Positions 1-7,662 of a stretch of 64,000 bases of DNA are shown one piece after another. The notes beneath the pieces were generated by a model. It was given only the letters and a program-made list of their open reading frames with translations. It ran no database searches and was not told the origin of the DNA. Location of the stretch: the NCBI GenBank assembly GCA_965211995.1, contig OZ243040.1:806001-870000 (forward strand). The letters are read 5' to 3'. Source of the DNA: CAYFZO01 sp965211995. Its GTDB lineage: Bacteria > Pseudomonadota > Gammaproteobacteria > Poriferisulfidales > Oxydemutatoraceae. Position 1 is the stretch's first letter. Every line of letters begins with the position of its first letter. The translations under genes and the position numbers were made by a program.

Positions 1-963
1 CAGACGGTAACTGTTGTAGGGAATATACAGTTCCTGCTTGCCGACGAGTTTCCAGTGGTAGCGGTCCGGCGCGCCGTTGTACATATCGTACTGGTCGTTG
101 GTGCGCTGACCGTCGGACGCCGTGCCGGGGTTGTCGTAGGCGACCTGGGGGGCGCGGCGCACGCGGCGGCTGCCGGTGCTGTAGGTCCACGCCTTGCGCG
201 GTTCAAGCGCCTGGTTCAGCGTCTCGTGGACCAGCAACACGCTGCCGGCAAGCCGCGGCGGCGACCTTATCTCCTGCAGAAAATAACCGAGTTTGTTGTC
301 AATGGTCTCGGTGGTGGCACCGGGGTGGGAATAACTCCACACCCAGTTTTCGATGATCTGCACCATGGTGTAGTTGCCGTCCACGGTGGGCACGGCCTGG
401 CCGATTACGCGGTACACCGTATCGCCGCGATAACGCAGCAGGTGGTTCCAGATCGCCTCAAGCCCGCTCTGCGGAATCGGAAACGGCACGCCCTCGCCCG
501 AGTTCAGCACGCCGTTGCCGTCCTCGTTCAGCCGCGCCGTGGTCGCATTGGCGATGGAGCGGTCGTAGATGCGTTGCGGCAGGGACGCGGTGCGGCGGGT
601 GGGATAGACCGGCATCCGAAAGGTCTTCGGATAACGCTCAAACAGCGCCAACTGGCCCGGCGACAGTTGCGCCTTGTACTGGTCCACGTTGGCCGCGGTA
701 ATCGTGAACAACGGCCGGTCGTCGGCAAACGGGTCGGGGTGATGGGTGCCCGGTCGGTAGTCGGAAGGCGGACTGGTGATGCCGCCCTCCCAGGCCGGGA
801 TGGTGCCGTCCGCGTTGCCCGTGCGAATTGCACCGAGCGGCGTCAGTTCGGCCTCGAGTCGGGCCGCCTCCGCCGCCGACACTGCGGCCTGCGCGGAAGA
901 GGTCCAGCACAGCAGCGCCAACAGCGCCGCCGGAATCGCTCGCATCGTCTTCATGGTTTTCAT
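1..963 (-). CDS. DUF1329 family protein (3' end outside window)
   Basis: The reading frame starts at the ATG at 963, preceded by GGGGAGGA, and stays open to the left edge, so the C-terminus is missing (321 codons seen). An N-terminal signal peptide of about 25 residues (LLALLCWTSSAQA) predicts export to the periplasm or outer membrane. The mature part has the DUF1329 pattern: a start of SAAEAARLEAELTPLGAIR, then GNADGTIPAWEGGI, and tryptophan/tyrosine-rich blocks such as WNHLLRYRGD. Molecular function is unknown. It lies 18 bp downstream of a DUF1302 gene on the same strand. This pair is recurrent in proteobacteria and is often near genes for degrading hydrophobic or aromatic compounds, so a joint envelope role in uptake or handling of such compounds is inferred. 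Confidence 0.9.
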   Translation of the reverse strand, partial: MKTMKTMRAIPAALLALLCWTSSAQAAVSAAEAARLEAELTPLGAIRTGNADGTIPAWEGGITSPPSDYRPGTHHPDPFADDRPLFTITAANVDQYKAQLSPGQLALFERYPKTFRMPVYPTRRTASLPQRIYDRSIANATTARLNEDGNGVLNSGEGVPFPIPQSGLEAIWNHLLRYRGDTVYRVIGQAVPTVDGNYTMVQIIENWVWSYSHPGATTETIDNKLGYFLQEIRSPPRLAGSVLLVHETLNQALEPRKAWTYSTGSRRVRRAPQVAYDNPGTASDGQRTNDQYDMYNGAPDRYHWKLVGKQELYIPYNSYRL

Positions 964-981
964 GGGTCGTTCCTCCCCTGC

Positions 982-2817
982 CTAAAAGAATTTACGGACC
1001 GTGAGTGATATGAAATCACGGTCGCTGCGAAGATTAAAGTCGCCGCCGCCAAAGAAGTCGGTGTAGGTAATGCCGGCTTCGAATGAAGACAGATAACTGG
1101 CGCGCAGCGACAGGGACACGCTCTTGCGGTCATCAACAAAGTTGCCGATCGGGCCCGGCGCGGTACCGTCAACATCGTGGCTGAACGCGATCTGCGGCGT
1201 CAGGCTGGCCGCACCAATGACGTTGTTGTAAGTGGCGCGGGCGAGAACGCGGTAGCCCCAGGAGAAGTCGTCGGCGAAGCCGCCGGCCTGCTGCTCCGGC
1301 TGACCCCCGGTACTACCGGGGTGGCCGCTGGTGTTGGTGCCCGGCCCGTTGTAGCGCAGTTCCGACTTGCTCTCCATGTCACGGACCTGGGTGGCTCCCA
1401 CCTCGGTGAGCATGATCACCTGGCTGGAGCCGAGACCCGGGCCGAACGACTTGGTGAGCGCAACCTGGGCCTGGACGACGTCCTTGCGGCGGTAGCCCGG
1501 AATATCCTGATTGACGCCGAAAGCGGTACAGTCCCCGTCGGTATTGCGCTCGGTGCACAGTTGGCTGCTACTGTAACCCGGCGTTGCCTCCAAAGTATCC
1601 CGCAGGCCGATTTCCAGCGGCGACAACAGGGCAAACAGCAGTTCCACGTCGTCCACCTGCAACGGCTGGTCCACGCGGTAGGAGACCTCCCCTGCAAAGG
1701 CGAGTCCGGTCAAGCCGATTTCGGTGTTGAAACTCGCGCCGAACAGGTCAATATCCTCGGGGAACTCGCGGTAATAGCGCGTGGTGCCATCGTAAGCCCC
1801 CAGGGCGGCGCCGACGGTGCCGGCGGCGGCGGCAACATTCGCATCCCCGGTGCGCGCCGAGATCAGCGGCAGACGGCTGTGGATGCGGGCGTAGTAGAGG
1901 CCGAACTCGGTGTCGTTCAACTGCGGCGAGAAGTAACGCAGGGCGAAACCGAATTGGCCGCTGTCGCCGGCGTCGCGATCACCCGACCGGGGGATGGCCA
2001 ACGCGCCTTCGGGGAGTTGGCCGTAACCCAGGTGAACCAGTTCGCCGCCGGGAGAGGCGAAGTCGTTGGTGGAGAAGTAGCTGCCCGACGGCTCGATTTC
2101 GGTGTGGTCCCACTCAACCTGATAAAACCCTTCAAACGAGAGGTTTCTGGTCAGTCCGACGTTGAAATCAAAGGCCGAAATCGGCACCAGCCCGTCGCGC
2201 AACTGGGCGCCGGCGATGCGGAACTGGGAGACGTCCACCGGGTTGACGGAACTCAGGCCGTTGCGGATGAACACGCTTTCACCCCAATTGATCACCTGCT
2301 TGCCAACGCGGAACGAGAGCGGCTGGCCGTTTATTTCGGCGTCACGGGCGACGTAGGCATCCAGCAATTCAAAGTCGCTGCCGATGTACTCATCGGCGTC
2401 GCTGGGCAGGCGCGTGCGGTCGGTATGGCCCCCCTTCCCGACGTCGTCGTAGAAATAGAGTACCCGGCTGAAGAAACTCCAGTCCCGCCAGTCCAGCGAC
2501 AACTCGTGGGTCACCTTAACGTTGGCCGAGACCGTGTCGCCGCTGCCGTAGTTGAGGTTGCCGTCGTCGCCGTTGGCCGAAAACGCATTTCCGCCGTTGG
2601 TTACGGCGATCAGGTCGTCGTCCCGGCCGGTGGCGCGGAACGAAGCCCCGGTGCTGATCGTGGTGTCGAAGAAGCCGGTGACACCGTATTCGTTTTTGAT
2701 CAGTTCGACCGCCCCGGCGGGTGCCGCCAGATTGAACACGAAAATGCCCGCAACCGCCCTGAAGAATCGGCCACGCCGTGCGGGGTGCCTCGTACTGCCC
2801 AAGGTGCTGTGTTTCAT
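982..2817 (-). CDS. DUF1302 family outer-membrane protein
   Basis: 611-residue protein with a basic N-terminus and signal peptide (FRAVAGIFVFNLAAPAGAVE), so exported. The mature start (NEYGVTGFFDTTISTGASFR), the alternating aromatic/polar strands and a C-terminus ending in phenylalanine (SLTVRKFF) fit an outer-membrane beta-barrel. DUF1302 proteins are usually 550-650 residues, so it is full length. The start codon is supported by GGAGAGACAGC just upstream. It is the first gene of a probable two-gene unit with the DUF1329 gene. The substrate cannot be read from sequence; a porin-like or envelope transport role for hydrophobic substrates is the usual suggestion. A 555-codon frame on the opposite strand is a GC-driven shadow. 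Confidence 0.9.
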   Translation of the reverse strand: MKHSTLGSTRHPARRGRFFRAVAGIFVFNLAAPAGAVELIKNEYGVTGFFDTTISTGASFRATGRDDDLIAVTNGGNAFSANGDDGNLNYGSGDTVSANVKVTHELSLDWRDWSFFSRVLYFYDDVGKGGHTDRTRLPSDADEYIGSDFELLDAYVARDAEINGQPLSFRVGKQVINWGESVFIRNGLSSVNPVDVSQFRIAGAQLRDGLVPISAFDFNVGLTRNLSFEGFYQVEWDHTEIEPSGSYFSTNDFASPGGELVHLGYGQLPEGALAIPRSGDRDAGDSGQFGFALRYFSPQLNDTEFGLYYARIHSRLPLISARTGDANVAAAAGTVGAALGAYDGTTRYYREFPEDIDLFGASFNTEIGLTGLAFAGEVSYRVDQPLQVDDVELLFALLSPLEIGLRDTLEATPGYSSSQLCTERNTDGDCTAFGVNQDIPGYRRKDVVQAQVALTKSFGPGLGSSQVIMLTEVGATQVRDMESKSELRYNGPGTNTSGHPGSTGGQPEQQAGGFADDFSWGYRVLARATYNNVIGAASLTPQIAFSHDVDGTAPGPIGNFVDDRKSVSLSLRASYLSSFEAGITYTDFFGGGDFNLRSDRDFISLTVRKFF

Positions 2818-2860
2818 GCTGTCTCTCCGTTAAAGAGCAATTGATGACCGTCCAGGTTCA

Positions 2861-2936
2861 TGGTGGAGCCAGGCGGGATCGAACCGCCGACCTCTTGCAT
2901 GCCATGCAAGTGCTCTCCCAGCTGAGCTATAGCCCC
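2861..2936 (-). tRNA. tRNA-Ala (anticodon GGC)
   Basis: On the minus strand the 76-nt sequence begins GGGGCTATAGCTC and ends in an encoded CCA. The D-arm, an anticodon stem CTTGC/GCAAG around loop ATGGCAT (anticodon GGC), a variable loop and the T-arm GGCGGTTCGATCCCGCC are all present. The acceptor stem pairs with G-T wobbles. It lies between mscS and the DUF1302 gene in the same orientation and has two tandem promoter-like copies upstream. Confidence 0.97.
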
Positions 2937-2944
2937 ATGCAGAA

Positions 2945-3064
2945 GCGGCCAAACTTTACTAGAGAGCCACCAACACTGTCAACCTTGTGTATGGATTCAT
3001 ACATATTTGGCAACTCCGGGTGGCTGAGCGGCAAACTTTTACAGAGAGCCGCCAACACTGTCAA
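2945..3064 (-). promoter_or_regulatory. Two tandem promoter copies upstream of tRNA-Ala
   Basis: On the minus strand two imperfect direct copies each begin TTGACAGTGTTGG and end with GTTTG(G)CCGC. The proximal copy has -35 TTGACA at 2977-2982, an 18-nt spacer and -10 TAAAGT at 2953-2958, which would start transcription about 10 nt before the tRNA. The distal copy has TTGACA at 3059-3064, with the mscS stop codon inside it, and a TAAAAG-type -10 17 nt away. The two lie about 82 bp apart. Either both fire, or the distal one is left from a duplicated tRNA unit. Confidence 0.6.
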
Positions 3065-4185
3065 TCGGCCGGGGCGTCGTCCTGCTCGCCGGACTCGCCG
3101 GCCCAGTGCAGGGTCCTCGTCGGAAACGCGATCTCGCCGCCGCGGCGCGCGATGACTTCGGCGACTTTGAGCATAACGTCCTGCTTGACCTCGTGGTAGC
3201 GCACCCATTCGGTGGTCTTGGTATAGGTGTAGATCATGATGTCCACCGACGAGGCGTTGAACTCGTTGAGGTTCACGATCATCACCTGGTCGGTGTCTAT
3301 GTCGGGGTGCGCTTGCAGCATCGCCCGGATGCCGGCGACGACGTCCGCGACTTTCGGTACGTCGTCGTAGCGCACGCCGACGACCTCGTGGATGCGCCGC
3401 GACTCCATGCGCGACGGGTTCTCGATTGTGACTTGGGTGAACACCGAATTCGGCACGTAAATCGGGTAGCGTGCAAAACTCCTGATCCGGGTCTGGCGCC
3501 AGCCGATATGCTCGACTGTGCCCTCGAGCTCGCGGTCGGGCGATTTTATCCAGTCGCCTTCGGTGAACGGGCGGTCCAGATAGACCATCAGCCCGCCGAA
3601 GAAATTCGCGAGCAGGTCTTTCGCCGCGAAGCCGACCGCGATGCCGCCGATGCCGCCGAAAGCGAGCACGCCCGAAATGCTGTAGCCCATCGTGTTCAGC
3701 ACCATCAGCACGCCGGTGATGATGACCGACGCTTTCAGAATCTTGTTGACCGCGCGCACGCCGGTGTAATCCACCCGCTCGCCGCGCACTTCCTTGCGGC
3801 GCAGGAAAACGTTCTCCCCTCCGTTTAAGAAGCGCAGCAGGAACAGCACCAGGCAGAAGATGACGCCGAGCGCGCGCAAATTGTCCGCCACGACCAGCCG
3901 GTCGGCGCGGTCGGCGAGGTTCCAGGTCAGTTCGGCGGCGTAAGTCAGGCCGACGATCCAGACCAGCAGCGTCAGCGGCCGGCGCACGCTTTGGAGCAGC
4001 ACGTCGTCCCAGTCGGTGGCGGTTTTCCTAGCTTGGGTGATCAGCCGCCCGACGATGAAGTTCAATATCGTTCCGGCGGTGACGATGACCGCGACGATAA
4101 CAAAGAGCCTGAGCGTCCACTCCAGCGTCGAGGCGTCGCTGGTCGGCGCGAGCAGCGCCTGAACCGCGTCAAACCATTCGGCCAT
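3061..4185 (-). CDS. MscS-family mechanosensitive ion channel
   Basis: 374-residue inner-membrane protein that would open under hypo-osmotic tension to release solutes. Hydrophobic segments lie near residues 22-45, 75-95, 105-120 and 150-170. They are followed by the pore-helix region GVLAFGGIGGIAVGFAAKD and the beta-domain signature (VYLDRPFTEGDWI, GTVEHIGWRQTRIRSF, YPIYVPNSVF) typical of MscS. The size fits the shorter YnaI/MscS-type members. Its start lies 17 bp inside the 3' end of nagZ, so the two are probably co-transcribed and translationally coupled. The C-terminus is a short acidic tail. The exact paralogue within the MscS family is not assigned. Confidence 0.92.
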   Translation of the reverse strand: MAEWFDAVQALLAPTSDASTLEWTLRLFVIVAVIVTAGTILNFIVGRLITQARKTATDWDDVLLQSVRRPLTLLVWIVGLTYAAELTWNLADRADRLVVADNLRALGVIFCLVLFLLRFLNGGENVFLRRKEVRGERVDYTGVRAVNKILKASVIITGVLMVLNTMGYSISGVLAFGGIGGIAVGFAAKDLLANFFGGLMVYLDRPFTEGDWIKSPDRELEGTVEHIGWRQTRIRSFARYPIYVPNSVFTQVTIENPSRMESRRIHEVVGVRYDDVPKVADVVAGIRAMLQAHPDIDTDQVMIVNLNEFNASSVDIMIYTYTKTTEWVRYHEVKQDVMLKVAEVIARRGGEIAFPTRTLHWAGESGEQDDAPAD

Positions 4186-5221
4186 GGTGCTGTTCTCCGG
4201 TGCGGGCCGCCAATTCTTCCCGGGCGCCCTCCAGGTCCCAATTCACTTGATTTTTTTCGGAGGAAATCGCCATAACTCGTTGATCTTGAAAACGTTGACC
4301 CAACCTTTCAGCGTAGCGTCGGATCTCCTCGTCGGATAGTTCGGCGAGCGCACGCCGCAGCAGACGCCGGTCGCGGCAGATCAAAACCATATCACAGCCG
4401 GCCTCCAACATTCGCCTGAGCGGTGCCGCCCCGCCGTGTGCACGCACCCCCCGCATCGCAAGATCGTCGCTGAAGACAAGACCGTCAAAGCCAATCTCAT
4501 CGCGCAGGATCCGCTTGAGCCAGCGCTCGGACAAACCGGCGGGCTGCGTGTCCACTTGTGGATAGACCACGTGCGCGGCCATCACCGCCGCGAGTTCCGC
4601 CCGCGCGATCAACTCGCGGAACACGCTGAGATCCGCCGCTTCGATCTCAGCGTATTCGCGCCGGTCCTCGACCACCGTGTTATGCGTGTCGCCCGACACC
4701 GTGCCGTGCCCCGGGAAGTGCTTGCCGACCGGCAGCAGGCCGCCGTCACGCAAGCCCGCGATGAACTCGCGGCCGAGTTGCACGACGACGCCGGGGTCGG
4801 CGTGCAGCGCGCGGTCGCCGATGGCTTCGTTCGCACCGGCCAGGTCGAGCACCGGCGAGAAACCGGTATGGATGCCGATCTCGCTCAATTCCGTCGCCGC
4901 AAGCCGGGCGGCGGCGTAGCTCAGATGCAGCGCCCGTTCGGGTTCGCGCTCGAACATCCGCCCGAACCAGCGCATCGGCGGCAGGCGCGTGAAGCCCCGC
5001 CGCAGACGCTGCACCCGCCCGCCTTCGTGATCCACCGCGAGGATCAGGTGTTGAGCGACCTCTTTTATCTCATAAATAAAATTAGATAGTTGCTCCCTAT
5101 CATTGTAATTTCGGGAGAAAAATATAACCCCGCCGACCGCCGGATGGCGCAGCAGGTCGCGCTCAGCGGCGGCGAGGCGCGTACCCTCAAGAAATACCAT
5201 CAGCGGGCCGGTCGGCGTCAT
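4169..5221 (-). CDS. nagZ: Beta-N-acetylhexosaminidase NagZ
   Basis: Family GH3 cytoplasmic enzyme that removes N-acetylglucosamine from GlcNAc-1,6-anhydroMurNAc-peptides during peptidoglycan recycling. The catalytic His loop KHFPGHG is at residues 167-173, followed by GDTH at 177-180. The aspartate nucleophile motif FSDDLAM is near residue 250. DHEGGRVQR near 64-72 is also typical. The chosen ATG at 5221 (350 aa) follows an AGGATTGTG stretch. The frame stays open far upstream, but that part overlaps zapE on the other strand and has no NagZ similarity. It is divergent from zapE with only 30 bp between starts, and its last 17 bp overlap mscS. Confidence 0.95.
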   Translation of the reverse strand: MTPTGPLMVFLEGTRLAAAERDLLRHPAVGGVIFFSRNYNDREQLSNFIYEIKEVAQHLILAVDHEGGRVQRLRRGFTRLPPMRWFGRMFEREPERALHLSYAAARLAATELSEIGIHTGFSPVLDLAGANEAIGDRALHADPGVVVQLGREFIAGLRDGGLLPVGKHFPGHGTVSGDTHNTVVEDRREYAEIEAADLSVFRELIARAELAAVMAAHVVYPQVDTQPAGLSERWLKRILRDEIGFDGLVFSDDLAMRGVRAHGGAAPLRRMLEAGCDMVLICRDRRLLRRALAELSDEEIRRYAERLGQRFQDQRVMAISSEKNQVNWDLEGAREELAARTGEQHHGRMV

Positions 5222-5251
5222 CACAATCCTCGCGCCTGATAATATCCGAAA

Positions 5252-6373
5252 ATGCAACGCCCTTGTCTGAGCGCCGCCTACCAGCGCCATCTCGCAGCAC
5301 ACGGCTTTGACGCCGACCCCGCGCAACAGGCGCTGGTCGCGCGCTTGCAGCAACTGCTCGACGACCTCGTCCGCTGCGGCGACCGGCCGGGGCGCGCCCG
5401 TCTGCCCGGGAAACTGCCGCAAAAATTGTTGCGGGCCTGGAGCAAAGGCCGGCGCGCACCCGCGGTGCGGGGCGTTTATGTTTGGGGCGACGTCGGGCGC
5501 GGCAAAACCTTCCTGCTGAACCTGTTTTTCCGCAACTTGCCGAGCGTGCGCAAAACACGCGTGCATTTCCACCAATTCATGCGCGAGGTTCACGCCCTGC
5601 TCGCCGGGATCAAGCGCACCCAGGCACCTTTGCGGCAGGTCGCGCAGCGTCTCGCCGAGCGCTCCCGCCTGCTCTACCTCGACGAGTTTCACGTCGTGGA
5701 TATCGGCGACGCGATGATCCTCGCGGAATTGCTCAGGCATCTGACCGAGCGCGGCGTCGTGCTCGCAATGACTTCCAATTGCGCGCCGGCGCAACTCTAC
5801 GACGGCGGCCTGCAAAGACAGCGCTTCCTGCCGGCAATCGCCCTGATTGAGGAGCACCTCGACGTGCTTGAACTCGGCGCCCGCTGCGACTACCGCCTGC
5901 AATTCATGTGCAAGACCGATCTTTATCTCACCCCGGCGGACGCGGCCGCCGAACGCCTGCTGGAAGACAATTTCCGCCGGCTCATCACCGACTCCGACGC
6001 CGCCGACGTACGGCTGCGCGTCAACGGTCACGACGTTCTCGCGCGCCGCTGCGCCGGCGGCGTCGTGTGGTTCGATTTCGAGGTGATCTGCGGCGGCCCG
6101 CGCGCGGCCGCCGACTACCTCGAACTCGCGCATTGCTACGAAACCGTACTGGTATCGGGGATCCCGGCGTTCGAGGGGCACGACGACCTCGCGCGCCGGT
6201 TCATCAATATGATTGACACCTTTTACGACTGTCACGTTCGGTTTATCGCGTCCGCCGCCGCCGCGCCCGCGGACCTGTACCGCAGCGGCCGCCTCGCGCG
6301 GGAATTCCGCAGAACCGAGAGCCGCCTGAACGAGATGCAATCCCCGGGTTACATCACCCAGACCCATGCGTGA
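5252..6373 (+). CDS. zapE: Cell division ATPase ZapE (AFG1-like)
   Basis: 373-residue AFG1/ZapE P-loop ATPase. In gammaproteobacteria ZapE associates with the Z-ring and is needed under anaerobic or heat stress; mitochondrial homologues act in protein turnover. Visible motifs are Walker A GDVGRGKT at residues 79-86, Walker B LYLDEFHV at 140-147 and sensor ATSN-like AMTSN near 172. The C-terminal FDFEVICGGPRAAADYLELA block is characteristic of the family. Length matches E. coli ZapE. It faces away from nagZ and lies 60 bp upstream of mdh. Confidence 0.94.
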   Translation: MQRPCLSAAYQRHLAAHGFDADPAQQALVARLQQLLDDLVRCGDRPGRARLPGKLPQKLLRAWSKGRRAPAVRGVYVWGDVGRGKTFLLNLFFRNLPSVRKTRVHFHQFMREVHALLAGIKRTQAPLRQVAQRLAERSRLLYLDEFHVVDIGDAMILAELLRHLTERGVVLAMTSNCAPAQLYDGGLQRQRFLPAIALIEEHLDVLELGARCDYRLQFMCKTDLYLTPADAAAERLLEDNFRRLITDSDAADVRLRVNGHDVLARRCAGGVVWFDFEVICGGPRAAADYLELAHCYETVLVSGIPAFEGHDDLARRFINMIDTFYDCHVRFIASAAAAPADLYRSGRLAREFRRTESRLNEMQSPGYITQTHA

Positions 6374-6390
6374 TCTCTCCTGCGCGCGCA

Positions 6391-6415
6391 CAACGTGGTT
6401 ATATAATCAACGTGG
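6391..6415 (+). promoter_or_regulatory. Probable mdh promoter with CAACGTGG repeats
   Basis: A TATAAT -10 at 6402-6407 lies in the 60-bp gap before mdh. Two identical CAACGTGG octamers (6391-6398 and 6408-6415, 17 bp apart) flank it, a layout that could be an operator. No good -35 is visible. Confidence 0.4.
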
Positions 6416-6433
6416 CAACACGCGCCTGATAAC

Positions 6434-7426
6434 TTGAACGATAACTTGAAAGACCCCGTCAAAATCGCCGTCACCGGCGCCGGCGGCGCCATCGGCTACG
6501 CCCTGCTCTTCCGCATCGCCGCGGGCGAGATGCTCGGGCCCGAGCAGCCGGTGGTGCTGCACTTGCTCGAAGTCGAGGCCGCGCGCAAAAGCGTCGAAGC
6601 CGTGATGATGGAACTCGACGACTGCGCTTTTCCGCTGCTGCGCGGAGCCGCCGCGTTCTTTGACCCGTTCGAGGGGTTTGCCGGCGTCAACTACGCGGTG
6701 CTGGTCGGCGCCCGCCCGCGCAGCCGCGGTATGGAGCGCAAGGATCTGCTGCACGTCAACGGCGAGATCTTCAGTCTTCAGGGGCGTGCGCTGAACGCGG
6801 CGGCGGCGCGCGACGTGCGCGTCACGGTCGTCGGCAACCCGGCCAACACCAACGCGCTGATCGCGATGCACAACGCGCCCGACCTCCCCCCTTCACGCTT
6901 CACCTGCATGCTGCGCCTCGACCATAACCGCGCAAAAGCCCTGCTCGCGCGGCACCTGCGCTGTTCGCTCGCCGAGGTGCGCAATATGACGGTTTGGGGA
7001 AACCACTCGGCGACCCAGTTCCCCGACCTGTCGCACTGCAAAGTGCGCGGCGAACCGGCGCTTGATCTGGTTGGGCGGGACTGGTTCGAGAATGAATTCA
7101 TCCCCGCGGTGCAGCAGCGCGGCGCGCGCGTGATCGAGGCGCGCGGAGCATCGTCCGCGGCGTCCGCGGCGTCCGCGGCGATTGACCACGTCCGCACCTG
7201 GATGTCCGGCACGCCCGCGGACGACTGGACCAGCATGGGGGTTTTCGCCGCCCGCTACGGGGTTGAGCCGGGCGTGATGTTCTCGTACCCGATGACGACC
7301 GCAGGCGGTGAATGGCGCGTCGTCGAAGGCTTGGAACTCGACGAGTTCGCGCGCGCACGAATCGCCGACACCGGCCGCGAGTTGCACGAAGAACGCGCCG
7401 CGGTGCGCGACCTGCTCGGTGCCTGA
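6434..7426 (+). CDS. mdh: Malate dehydrogenase
   Basis: 330-residue cytosolic NAD-dependent malate dehydrogenase (TCA cycle, malate to oxaloacetate). It is the LDH-like 'group 2' type common in beta- and some gammaproteobacteria, recognised by VTGAGGAIGYALLFRIA near residues 13-30, VGNPANTNA, and the active-site block WGNHSATQFPDLS with the catalytic His. No ATG is available at the N-terminus. The first plausible start is TTG at 6434, and an 11-bp duplication (GATAACTTGAA twice) offers a second TTG at 6446; neither has a clear ribosome binding site. An alanine/serine stretch encoded by near-perfect 9-bp repeats matches a conserved family motif. It is followed by the GT23 array. Confidence 0.93.
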   Translation: MNDNLKDPVKIAVTGAGGAIGYALLFRIAAGEMLGPEQPVVLHLLEVEAARKSVEAVMMELDDCAFPLLRGAAAFFDPFEGFAGVNYAVLVGARPRSRGMERKDLLHVNGEIFSLQGRALNAAAARDVRVTVVGNPANTNALIAMHNAPDLPPSRFTCMLRLDHNRAKALLARHLRCSLAEVRNMTVWGNHSATQFPDLSHCKVRGEPALDLVGRDWFENEFIPAVQQRGARVIEARGASSAASAASAAIDHVRTWMSGTPADDWTSMGVFAARYGVEPGVMFSYPMTTAGGEWRVVEGLELDEFARARIADTGRELHEERAAVRDLLGA

Positions 7427-7502
7427 AATTGGCCCCCTGACCCTGCCCCGTTTTAACGGACATCGGTTTAGACTGAGGCCTCCCGCTGTTCATACACAAC
7501 GG

Positions 7503-7558
7503 CGGCGTATAATTGACAGCGGAATGTCTGCGCCGCTGATTACAAAAGGCCTCAACCT
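7503..7558 (+). repeat. 56-bp direct repeat, left copy, flanking GT23 array 1
   Basis: This 56-bp block matches 11672-11727 at 53 of 56 positions. It contains a TATAAT hexamer followed by a small hairpin (CAGCGG...CCGCTG). The right copy is the leader of the sulfotransferase gene, so the repeat looks like a promoter/leader duplicated on both sides of the array. Confidence 0.9.
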
Positions 7559-7559
7559 A

Positions 7560-7662
7560 CCGCGGATTGCCGCCTGGCCGTCAAAATAATCCGTCGCAAA
7601 GAAAAGGATTCTCCCGCACGCCGGTGAAGCGGCGGCGTTCACCGCACCGGCGCAAAAGCGAT
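7560..7662 (+). pseudogene. 3' tail remnant of a GT23 unit
   Basis: These 103 bp correspond to the 3' tail and intergenic spacer of array units 1-3 (compare 8885-8987), including the DSPARR-stop context and the GCGCAAAAGC spacer. The gene body that should precede it is absent and the left 56-bp repeat abuts it. It is a truncated array unit. A TTG-initiated extension of the next gene into this segment is possible but improbable. Confidence 0.85.

Noticed and set aside
1177..2844. Long plus-strand open frame (555 codons) opposite the DUF1302 gene
   Set aside because: It mirrors a convincing outer-membrane protein gene; composition and lack of motifs are those of an antisense GC-rich shadow. 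The same holds for 36-37.8 kb opposite fhcA, 46.1-48.4 kb opposite acs and the aldehyde dehydrogenase, and 57.7-59.3 kb opposite mutS.
2985..3005. TGTATGGATTCATACA inverted repeat as a terminator or operator
   Set aside because: Only 6 bp of stem with AT-rich pairs and no T tract; it lies between two promoter copies and is probably chance.
7140..7185. Tandem 9-bp repeats (GTCCGCGGC) in mdh as a variable minisatellite
   Set aside because: The encoded SSAASAASAAIDH matches a conserved alanine/serine motif of this malate dehydrogenase type, so the repeat is explained by coding constraint.
7567..7662. TTG-initiated N-terminal extension of the first GT23 gene
   Set aside because: The segment equals the 3' tail and spacer of the other units, so it is leftover unit sequence. 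The ATG at 7663 is the start shared by all units.
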